Origin: Insolitispirillum peregrinum
GTDB taxonomy: Bacteria; Pseudomonadota; Alphaproteobacteria; Rhodospirillales; Rhodospirillaceae
NCBI RefSeq assembly: GCF_042665255.1
Contig: NZ_JBHTCD010000050.1
DNA: 23,017 nucleotides
Direction: 5' to 3' (one strand)
Below, one piece after another: positions 1-8,514 of this stretch. Below the pieces are notes generated by a model that saw only the letters and a program-made list of their open reading frames with translations, ran no database searches and had not been told where the DNA came from. Position numbers and translations under genes: made by a program. The first letter of the stretch is position 1. Every line of letters begins with the position of its first letter.

Positions 1-121
1 CGCCTCTGCTTGTCATCCGGGGCCAAACCCCTGGTATCCGTTCAGGCCTGTGGAAAAGACGAGGGTGATCAAACTCTAACTCGGTCCGTTAACGACCCGC
101 ATTGTGTCGATCCTACCCTCG
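1..121. other. Non-coding left edge, nothing recognised
   Basis: No open frame with a ribosome binding site and no recognisable RNA is visible here. The stretch may be the far flank of a gene outside the window. It leads into the palindrome at 122-155. Confidence 0.4.
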
Positions 122-155
122 CCCTCGAGAGGGTGTTGCAACACCCTCTCGAGGG
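122..155. repeat. Perfect 34-bp palindrome
   Basis: Two 17-base arms (122-138 and 139-155) are exact reverse complements with no spacer. The half-site reads CCCTCGAGAGGGTGTTG. Each arm also contains a smaller CCCTC/GAGGG inversion around CTCGAG. As RNA it would fold into a very stable hairpin, so it could act as a bidirectional terminator. As DNA it could be a dimeric protein site. There is no T-run on either side, so the terminator reading is uncertain. Confidence 0.7.
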
Positions 156-194
156 ATCCTTTATCGCCTGTCTGCACGGAAAATCATAAGACAA

Positions 195-284
195 GCATTT
201 TCAAGTTGACCGTCTCCGGTCAACGGCTCGGAAAATGCGGCACTCAAAGGGAGGAGCGTTTTCGCTCGGTGTGAAAACGCTCTA
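195..284. repeat. Compound palindromic intergenic element (class D)
   Basis: There are three nested or adjacent inverted repeats. GCATTTTC (195-202) pairs with GAAAATGC (231-238) and encloses GTTGACCG (205-212) pairing with CGGTCAAC (217-224). A second hairpin has 10-base arms at 254-263 and 273-282. The last arm runs into the stop codon of the histidine kinase gene on the minus strand (282-284). It resembles the short mosaic palindromes of alphaproteobacterial genomes. The hairpin may also end transcription of the kinase operon, although no U-tract follows. Confidence 0.6.
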
Positions 285-1793
285 AATGCTTACCTTGAGC
301 GAGGGAAAGGTCATCTGAACCGCCAGTCCGTGCGTGGGGGCGGCGGTGCCCGCAGGCAGGTTGTCCTGTATCGGTGATTCATCGACCGAGCCCAGCAGCA
401 GGCTGGCCCGGTGCAGACGGCAAATAGCGGCGACCAGACTGAGGCCCAGACCATTGCCGGGGGTGGTCCGGCTGGTGTCGAGGCGGACAAACCGCTCCAG
501 CACCCGACCCCGGTCTGACGGCACAATGCCGGGGCCGCTGTCGGCCACGATCAAATGGACACTGCCTGTCTCGTTGGCACGCAGCCACACTGCGACATCT
601 CCGCCGTTGGTGGTGTATTTGATGGCATTGTCCAGAATGTTGGACAGGGCCTGAAACAGCAGTTCGCGGTTGCCGCCGACCCACAGCGGAGCAGGCAGGT
701 TGGCGGGCTGGGCGGTATGCAGGGTCAGCCCCATGTCCTCGGCCACCGGGCCGTACAGGTCTACGACATCTTCAATCAGCGCCCGCAGGTCCACCGGAGC
801 TATGTCGGTCAGGGTGCTGCCGGCCTCGGCTTCGGCAATCGACAGCAGGGCGTTGAAGGTGGCCAGCAGGTTGTCGGCCTCGCCAATCACCTGCGCGCAA
901 ATGTCGCGCAGATCGTCTTCGCTGGCGGGGCTGCTGATTGCTCGCTCCAACTGGGACCGCATGCGGGTCAGGGGGCTGCGCAGGTCGTGGGCAATGTTGT
1001 TGGTGACGGTGCGGATGCCAGCCATTAGTTGCTCGATCTGGTCCAGCATGGCGTTCAGGGTTTCGGCCAGACGGTCGAATTCATCCTTGCTGCCGGTCAG
1101 GGCGACGCGGTGCGAAATGTCGCCGCCCATGATCCGTTCGGCGGCGCGGTTGATGTTTTCCAGCCGGGTAAGCACCTGTCGGGTCAGCACAAAGCCGCCA
1201 CCGATGCCCAGCAGGGCGGTGGCGGCAAAGGCCCAGCCCATGGCTTCGAGCATCAAGGCCTGAAAGCCCTCGAGCGCCCGCATGTCGCGCCCGACCAGCA
1301 GGTGATAATTGCCGGACAGGATAAAGGTTCGCCCCCGGCCAATGGTGGCATCTTCGCTGATGCTGCTGCCGTTGCTGAGCGAGAAGTCGAGCCATCCCTG
1401 GGCATCGGGGATTTCGGTCGGCCAAAAGGCCAGATTGCCGGCGATGGGGCGCAACTGGTTGTCGGTCAGCAGGTACAGGCCACCGGACAGATTGGGCGAG
1501 CTGGTGCGCTCGGCGATCGAGTCAATCAGTCCGCGCAGGCCTTCGGTATCGTAGTGTTGATAGAGGGCGTCGATTTCGGCGCTGATGGTGTCTTCGGTCT
1601 GGTGCGAGATGGATTGCGCCGTGGTCATGTAAATGAACAGCAACAGCACCAGAACAGACAGCCCGAACAGGGCCATGTAACTCATGGTGAGCCGGAAAGC
1701 GGTCGATTGCAGCATCGAACGGGACATCAATAAAGCCGACCGCCCGTAACGGCCGAGGCCCTTCAGGCCGTTGGTTACAAAGCTCGGCACCAT
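282..1793 (-). CDS. Two-component sensor histidine kinase
   Basis: A membrane histidine kinase of 503 residues, expected to autophosphorylate and pass phosphate to the regulator encoded just upstream. Visible in order are a first membrane helix (about 38-58), a periplasmic sensor region (about 60-178), a second helix (about 183-204), a HAMP linker (about 202-254), a HisKA H-box with NIAHDLRSPL (phospho-accepting His269), and a HATPase domain with N-box NILDNAIKY (Asn389), G1 DSGPGI (418-423) and G2 GNGLGLSL (446-453). All catalytic motifs are intact. The start at 1793 lacks a clear ribosome binding site. Met23 (1727) is an alternative just before the first helix. It lies 45 bases after the regulator stop and is surely co-transcribed with it. 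The signal sensed is unknown. The stop codon lies inside an intergenic palindrome. Confidence 0.95.
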   Translation of the reverse strand: MVPSFVTNGLKGLGRYGRSALLMSRSMLQSTAFRLTMSYMALFGLSVLVLLLFIYMTTAQSISHQTEDTISAEIDALYQHYDTEGLRGLIDSIAERTSSPNLSGGLYLLTDNQLRPIAGNLAFWPTEIPDAQGWLDFSLSNGSSISEDATIGRGRTFILSGNYHLLVGRDMRALEGFQALMLEAMGWAFAATALLGIGGGFVLTRQVLTRLENINRAAERIMGGDISHRVALTGSKDEFDRLAETLNAMLDQIEQLMAGIRTVTNNIAHDLRSPLTRMRSQLERAISSPASEDDLRDICAQVIGEADNLLATFNALLSIAEAEAGSTLTDIAPVDLRALIEDVVDLYGPVAEDMGLTLHTAQPANLPAPLWVGGNRELLFQALSNILDNAIKYTTNGGDVAVWLRANETGSVHLIVADSGPGIVPSDRGRVLERFVRLDTSRTTPGNGLGLSLVAAICRLHRASLLLGSVDESPIQDNLPAGTAAPTHGLAVQMTFPSLKVSI

Positions 1794-1838
1794 GGGAACG
1801 CAGACTGCCTGTTTAAAGAAGGGGGACGACTCCCCCCA

Positions 1839-2516
1839 CTATAGGCCAGCCCGCAGGCTATAACCAGCGCCGCGGACGGTGTGCAGCAGGGGCTGGGTAA
1901 AGCCCTTGTCAATTTTCTGCCGCAGGCGGGAGACATGGACGTCGATCACGTTGGTCTGCGGATCAAAATGATAATCCCACACGCCTTCCAGCAGCATGGT
2001 GCGGGTGACAACCTGACCGGCGTGGCGCATCAGGTATTCCAGCAGCTTGAATTCACGCGGTTGCAGGTCAATGGTCTTGCCGTCGCGGCGAACGCGGCGT
2101 TCGATCAGGTCCATTTCCAGATCACCGACCTGCAGGCGGGTCTGTACCTTTGGTTCGACCCGGCGACGGGCGAGAGCATCGACGCGGGCGTGCAGTTCGG
2201 AAAAGGCAAAGGGTTTGGCGAGATAGTCGTCGCCGCCAGCGCGCAGTCCCTTGACGCGCTCGTCAACCTGACCCAGGGCTGACAGGAACAGGACCGGCGT
2301 TGATACCGATGCCGCCCGCAGGGCCTGAACCAACGCCAGACCGTCCAGCTGGGGGATCATGCGGTCCACCACCAGAACGTCATAATCCCCGTCCATGGCG
2401 TGGAACAGTCCACTGCGACCATCGGCGGCGCGATCAACGGCAAAGCCAGCCTCCGAGAGGCCCTTTTCGATGTAGGATGCCGTCTTATCATCGTCTTCGA
2501 CAATCAGGACACGCAT
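1839..2516 (-). CDS. OmpR/PhoB-family response regulator
   Basis: A DNA-binding response regulator of 225 residues. The receiver begins MRVLIVEDDD and carries the phospho-acceptor Asp51 in VVDRMIP, Ser79 and Lys101 in the KPF motif. The C-terminal half is a winged helix of the OmpR type (EFKLLEYLMRHAGQVVTR, then the NVIDVHVSRLRQKID recognition region). The open frame extends upstream to 2591, but those 25 extra residues are Ser/Thr-rich and unlike any receiver start, and an AAGGA lies about 13 bases before the ATG at 2516. I therefore use that ATG. It is followed 45 bases later by the kinase, forming a regulator-kinase operon. No target gene is adjacent, so the regulon cannot be inferred. Confidence 0.95.
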   Translation of the reverse strand: MRVLIVEDDDKTASYIEKGLSEAGFAVDRAADGRSGLFHAMDGDYDVLVVDRMIPQLDGLALVQALRAASVSTPVLFLSALGQVDERVKGLRAGGDDYLAKPFAFSELHARVDALARRRVEPKVQTRLQVGDLEMDLIERRVRRDGKTIDLQPREFKLLEYLMRHAGQVVTRTMLLEGVWDYHFDPQTNVIDVHVSRLRQKIDKGFTQPLLHTVRGAGYSLRAGL

Positions 2517-2977
2517 GGATAACCTGTTCCTTGGTGCTGTAACAGAAGCGGTGCTGACAGAGCTGCTGATATCATGGGATGCAGACGTCATTGGATACCA
2601 TACCTAATTTCGGCAGCCCCTGAAAGGCTCTGTCCCCGGTGCGACGGGGTGGGGAGACTCGCACCGGGGACGCATGGTCCTGTCCGGTGAAAGGGCAGGC
2701 AGGACCACCACGAGCATCGGCGGACAGGACAGCAGGGGTGACGCCGTGTCTGTCCGCAGGCCGACAACCAACAACCGGCCATGACGTCAAGCATGCCATT
2801 GCAAAACTAACCCCGGCCTTGCGGGGGTATGAATTCTTGGTAACAAGGTTTGCTGCCTTGCATCTGATCGGGGTCAGGGACGGCCCGGTTCGGGGGGCGA
2901 GACCGTTTCCGTGCCGCCGGAGCGGACTCTTTTGCCGTTGAATTGCCAAATTCAGAGGGGCAAAAGCTGTACACCGG
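2517..2977. other. Structured intergenic region between divergent genes
   Basis: There is no convincing gene. Two strong inverted repeats are present: 13-base arms at 2632-2644 and 2659-2671, and 8-base arms TGGTCCTG (2675-2682) and CAGGACCA (2700-2707). CTGTCC and its complement recur at about 2630, 2680, 2722 and 2748, which allows alternative pairings. A weak minus-strand promoter (TTTCAG, 17 bases, TATGGT) just downstream of the first hairpin could serve the response regulator. The folding could be a leader or a small RNA on either strand. I recognise no known riboswitch or RNA family. Confidence 0.4.
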
Positions 2978-3005
2978 TTGACAGCGCACACCATACGCCT
3001 ATTAT
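2978..3005 (+). promoter_or_regulatory. Sigma70-type promoter of the helicase gene
   Basis: A perfect -35 TTGACA (2978-2983) is followed after 16 bases by TATTAT (3000-3005), or after 17 bases by ATTATC. Transcription would begin near 3012 and give a leader of about 90 bases before the helicase start codon. A long leader fits RNA-helicase genes, which are often controlled post-transcriptionally, but no specific element is recognisable in it. Confidence 0.7.
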
Positions 3006-3102
3006 CCGCCACAATAACGCGCCGATAGGGCTTTTCCGGTCCTGCCAGAGCAAGTCGCCCTGGTGCATCAAGCGCACATGAGCCTAGGCAAACGCACTTT
3101 CC

Positions 3103-5508
<2,406 letters not shown>

Positions 5509-5514
5509 AAACAA

Positions 5515-5549
5515 CGGGGTCAGCCGACAGGCTGGCCCCGATTGCTTTT
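5515..5549 (+). terminator. Rho-independent terminator after the helicase gene
   Basis: An 11-base stem (5515-5525 with 5530-5540, one G-U pair) closes a GACA loop and is followed by ATTGCTTTT. It starts six bases after the helicase stop codon. Confidence 0.8.
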
Positions 5550-5552
5550 CAG

Positions 5553-5670
5553 CGTATGGTCAACAGAAAACAGGGTCATGGAGCGCTGCTCCACACCTCG
5601 CCGGGGCCTCAGGCCCCGAGTGGTTCCAGGCGGCAGCCTGCACTGATTGAACCATCTGTCGTGTACCGTG
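5553..5670 (-). repeat. MITE-like element class A, copy 1 (internally deleted)
   Basis: Read on the minus strand this matches the fuller copy at 13320-13498. Shared are the terminal TCGTGTAC(C/T)GTG (5659-5670), the block around CAGGCGGCAGCCTGCACTG (5627-5645), the palindrome CGGGGCCTCAGGCCCCG (5602-5618), and the block TGGAGCGCTGCTCCACACC (5580-5598) with the following TCGCCGGGGCCT. About 65 bases containing the CCCCCATTTTT-type centre of copy 2 are missing. The left end is diffuse. No transposase is encoded, so it is a non-autonomous element. Confidence 0.65.
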
Positions 5671-5694
5671 ATGTGACGCAAGAACACGGCTCTG

Positions 5695-5788
5695 GACCAG
5701 CGTGCGTTAAATCCGACGCACGCTGGTCTAATCTTTTGTTCTGTCGCATTTTTTTTGCGAAAACAGGTGCCCACTTTTCGCACAATGC
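5695..5788 (+). repeat. Composite intergenic repeat C1-B1
   Basis: Module C is a hairpin with 13-base arms (5695-5707 and 5716-5728) around TAAATCCG. Module B1 follows: CTTTTGTTCTGTCGCAT, then an inverted repeat with arms GCGAAAA and TTTTCGC around the core ACAGGTGCCCAC, ending CACAATGC at 5788. The same C-plus-B arrangement occurs in inverted orientation at 17760-17855. The sequence resembles the palindromic interspersed repeats of alphaproteobacteria. I could not verify a named family. Confidence 0.7.
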
Positions 5789-5799
5789 AGGTTTTTCCA

Positions 5800-5850
5800 T
5801 GTCGCATTGTTTTTGCGAAAACCGGTGCCCACTTTTCGCACAATGCTCTA
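5800..5850 (+). repeat. Intergenic repeat class B, copy B2
   Basis: A second B module lies immediately after B1, with the stem GCGAAAA/TTTTCGC around CCGGTGCCC and flanking GCATTGT/CACAATGC. It ends CTCTA at 5850. The final CTA is the minus-strand stop codon (TAG) of the NicO-type permease, so the repeat supplies the end of that gene. B1 and B2 in tandem suggest local duplication. Confidence 0.75.
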
Positions 5851-6831
5851 AAACAGCGGGTGTACCGGCTGACTGAGCGTTGCGGACAGCAACAGCAGGC
5901 CAAAGGCCGTTACGCCCAATCCTCCCACCACTCCGGCAACCAGCATCAGCGCTGCCTGCCGTTGGCTGGCCTCCGGGGATCCTGATCCGATCAGCCGCAC
6001 CACCAGTCGCCGCGACCCGTGGGCCAGCGTGGTCAGCCCGGCCACGGTCAGGCCAGTGCCGACGGCCATGGCAAAGGCGGCGGCGATGCCGGTGCTCCAC
6101 AGGCCAAGGCCATAGGCGAGCGCCAGAACCAGAAGAGAGCCGGTGCAGGGGCGCAAACCGACGGTGATCGCCATCAGAATTCCTTGCTGCCAACTGGCGG
6201 TCAGGGCGCGGGCATCGGGCAGGTGCTGATGGCCACAGCCGCAGTCTTCGCTGTGCTGATGCTCATGATGGTGGTGCTCATGCCCATGGTGATGGTGGTC
6301 ATGATCATGATGGTGATGCGGGGACGCCATTGGGCCGGCCTGCCGCCGCCAGATCAGGATGCTTCGCCCGGCCATGATCAGGCCGATCACGGCAACAGCC
6401 GCAAAGCTCACTGGCTCCAGCCAGCGATCTGCGGCCTGCATCGCCCAGCGCATCCCCTGCGCCATCACCCAGGCGGCCAGTGACACCAGCGCGATGGCAA
6501 CCACCGCTTGGGTCAGGGCGGAAATGGCGGCCAGTACCACCATCCGCCGCCAGCGGCTTTCCTGCGTGGCAGCATAGGCGGACAGCACGGCCTTGCCATG
6601 GCCAGGGCCGAGGGCGTGGAACACCCCATAGCCAAAGCTGATGGCAATCAGGGTAAAGCTGGCCGCCCAACTGTGTTGGTCGCGCAGGGTATAAAGGGCA
6701 GCGGTCAGGATATGGTGAAAATATTGCTGCTGCCCGACCACCCAATGGGCCAGCCCCGGCCCGAAAATCAGGCCAGCCAGCGCCGCCAGAGCAATGGCTG
6801 TGGCGCAGGCGAGAACAAGACGTACCGTCAT
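5848..6831 (-). CDS. NicO/RcnA-type metal permease (ZevB-like)
   Basis: An integral membrane metal transporter of 327 residues. It shows several hydrophobic helices, the family motif HALGPGHGK (72-80) in an early helix, and GLRPCTG (225-231) in a later one. Between them is a cytosol- or periplasm-facing loop (172-203) with dense histidines and a CGCG pair, typical of Ni/Co/Zn handling. The ATG at 6831 overlaps the stop of the upstream DUF1007 gene as ATGA and has GGAG eight bases before it. The frame's GTG at 6840 lacks such a site. Known relatives are NicO/RcnA nickel-cobalt transporters and Haemophilus ZevB, which takes up zinc with ZevA. The partner gene here makes the ZevAB-like reading the best one, but the metal is not proven. 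Confidence 0.88.
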   Translation of the reverse strand: MTVRLVLACATAIALAALAGLIFGPGLAHWVVGQQQYFHHILTAALYTLRDQHSWAASFTLIAISFGYGVFHALGPGHGKAVLSAYAATQESRWRRMVVLAAISALTQAVVAIALVSLAAWVMAQGMRWAMQAADRWLEPVSFAAVAVIGLIMAGRSILIWRRQAGPMASPHHHHDHDHHHHGHEHHHHEHQHSEDCGCGHQHLPDARALTASWQQGILMAITVGLRPCTGSLLVLALAYGLGLWSTGIAAAFAMAVGTGLTVAGLTTLAHGSRRLVVRLIGSGSPEASQRQAALMLVAGVVGGLGVTAFGLLLLSATLSQPVHPLF

Positions 6832-7469
6832 GGGGAGCACTCCACGCTCAGACTGGCGGCATAGGCCAGACCGATGCTGCCTTCGGTTTCCGGGGTGACC
6901 TCTTGCCGGAACATGCTTTCAGACATCAGCATGCTTTCCTGCATGGGCGGTGGAGGGTGAAATGTGGCCTGACAGCGGCCCGCAGGGTCAAAGCGGACCG
7001 GGTCTTGCTCGGCGGGGGCGACGTCCATGTAAAAGCTGGGATCATACAGGCGCAGGGTAGCGCCCTGCGCCGCCACGGGTGTTGCAAGGGGCAGGGTAAA
7101 GGTAAATACCAGCTTGCCGTCTTTGACCGAGGCGACGGCATCACGGGCATGGGCAAAGGTGGCGCGGGTATTCTGGCTGTCGCGAATATCGGTGAAATAG
7201 CGCCATTCAACCAGCCGGTCCATGGCGCCATCAATCAGGTCGTGCAGCTCTTTTGGCTCGTAACGGCCATTGTGGTTGCGGTCGCGGCCTTCGAGGGTAT
7301 AGGCACTATAGGCGTCATCAAACACCCATTCCACCGTGACGCTGTCAATCATCGTCTGTGGGGTCAGATGGGCGGTCAGGGTTCCGTCAACCCAGACATG
7401 GGGGTGGGCCGTTGCCGCGACAGGGGCCAGCAGGCCAAGACCGACGAGCAGGAGAGGAAGAACGCGCAC
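6828..7469 (-). CDS. Periplasmic DUF1007 protein (ZevA-like)
   Basis: A 213-residue exported protein. The start is a GTG at 7469 with AAGGA nine bases before it. That gives a signal peptide of about 21 residues (MRVLPLLLVGLGLLAPVAAT) cleaved before HPHVW, so the mature protein would begin with metal-binding histidines. Translation from the frame's upstream limit (7658) would bury this signal and is rejected. An EF-hand-like loop DRNHNGRYEPKE (63-74) has acidic or amide residues at the canonical positions. DUF1007 proteins pair with NicO permeases, as ZevA does with ZevB in Haemophilus zinc uptake. Here the two genes overlap by four bases, so they are translationally coupled. The role is probably to deliver or gate metal at the periplasmic face. 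I see no clear Zur or NikR box upstream. Confidence 0.88.
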   Translation of the reverse strand: MRVLPLLLVGLGLLAPVAATAHPHVWVDGTLTAHLTPQTMIDSVTVEWVFDDAYSAYTLEGRDRNHNGRYEPKELHDLIDGAMDRLVEWRYFTDIRDSQNTRATFAHARDAVASVKDGKLVFTFTLPLATPVAAQGATLRLYDPSFYMDVAPAEQDPVRFDPAGRCQATFHPPPPMQESMLMSESMFRQEVTPETEGSIGLAYAASLSVECSP

Positions 7470-7656
7470 AGGCAATAGTCCTTGCAGACAGCGAAGCCGC
7501 GAAGTGTAGCAAGCGATCCGGACGACCGATAGTGAAAGCCCGGTTATCACCCAAGCCTTTTCCCGAACAGGCCTTTTCCCAAACAGACCTTTCCAAGGAC
7601 GAAGTGAGCCGTTAAGACTAGGGCAGCCGTCTGCCCCCTGTTTTCCCGGAGCCCCC

Positions 7657-8142
7657 ATGCCGCGCAGCGATTTCTATCACCTGTTACGGTTCAGGCTGGA
7701 AGAGGCGTTGCCGCGCCTGCTGGAGCGGGTTCTGGCCAGTGGTCAGCGGGCCGTGGTGGTGGCGGGTTCTGCCGAACGGGTCGAAGACCTGACCCTGATG
7801 CTGTGGGATCAACGCGACCTGTGGATTCCGCACGGATCGGCGCGGGATGGCTATGCCGGTGATCAGCCGGTCTGGTTGACCGATGATCCGCAGGATTGCC
7901 CGAACGGCGCGCAGGTGCTGGTGCTGTGCGATGGCATGGACAGTCCGCTGGCGGCGGAAATGGCCCGGACGCTGGACCTGTTCAATGGCCACGACGAGGC
8001 GGCGGTGATGGCCGCCCGCGAACGATGGAAAGCGCGGCTAGCGGCAGGATTCTCTCTCTATTACTGGCGTCAGGATGAGGCGGGGCGCTGGACGGAGCAG
8101 GCCCGGCGAGTACCTGAAGAGGATGTGGTAAAAGAAGTATAG
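7657..8142 (+). CDS. holC: DNA polymerase III subunit chi
   Basis: A 161-residue protein matching HolC: an N-terminal DFYHLL strand, LLERVLASGQRAVVVAGSAE, LWDQRDLWIPHG (the region that contacts psi/SSB in known structures), PVWLTDDPQDCPNGAQVLVL, and the C-terminal LFNGHDEAAVMAARERWK. In the replisome chi links the clamp loader to single-strand binding protein. GGAG sits five bases before the ATG. It is divergent from the metal-uptake pair. In many alphaproteobacteria holC follows pepA, which is absent here, so it appears to be expressed alone. Confidence 0.93.
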   Translation: MPRSDFYHLLRFRLEEALPRLLERVLASGQRAVVVAGSAERVEDLTLMLWDQRDLWIPHGSARDGYAGDQPVWLTDDPQDCPNGAQVLVLCDGMDSPLAAEMARTLDLFNGHDEAAVMAARERWKARLAAGFSLYYWRQDEAGRWTEQARRVPEEDVVKEV

Positions 8143-8514
8143 TTACAAAGGACTAATTTCTGTGCTTGCGAAACCGCCAATTGATAAAAAACGGTGTTTA
8201 ATTATTATTGTACGGTCAAATATACAGAATCCCTGCTGACAGAATGACAGAAATTCGGGATGATTTGATCATCTGATCATACAATCAAATTCCATCTTGT
8301 GCGGTCGGAGTTTTACATCCTTTCGTCAGGTCTGAAATCCTGGGGCTGGCTGCTCTCGGGGTTTGTTTCCGGATCTGGGGCGAGGAGACGTACGGGGCTC
8401 TTCTGTCAGGAATGTTCGAACAGAAGTGAAGAACGCAACAGAAGGGCGTTGCTGTCCGCTCGTGGGCCCAGAACGGGCATCGGAGTGGTCGTTTTCAGTC
8501 GGGGAGGCCGGAAC
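8143..8514. promoter_or_regulatory. AT-rich intergenic region, likely leader of the next gene
   Basis: No gene is supported. 8143-8298 is markedly AT-rich for this genome. It contains a tandem TGACAGAA (8237-8244 and 8245-8252), and two TGATCA palindromes (8266-8271, 8274-8279) bracketed by TTTGAT and ATCAAA, which look like a regulator site. TATACA near 8220 could be a -10 box, but its -35 is poor. Further on, CTTCTGT (8400-8406) and ACAGAAG (8420-8426) form a hairpin. The frame is open from 8299, but the translated part before 8515 looks non-coding. Confidence 0.45.

Noticed and set aside
254..282. The hairpin at the kinase 3' end as a classic Rho-independent terminator
   Set aside because: It lacks a following U-tract on the minus strand and belongs to a palindromic repeat, so I list it as a repeat with possible terminator activity.
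2639..2941. A 100-codon plus-strand frame before the helicase promoter
   Set aside because: It starts inside a strong hairpin arm, has no ribosome binding site and an arbitrary-looking composition.
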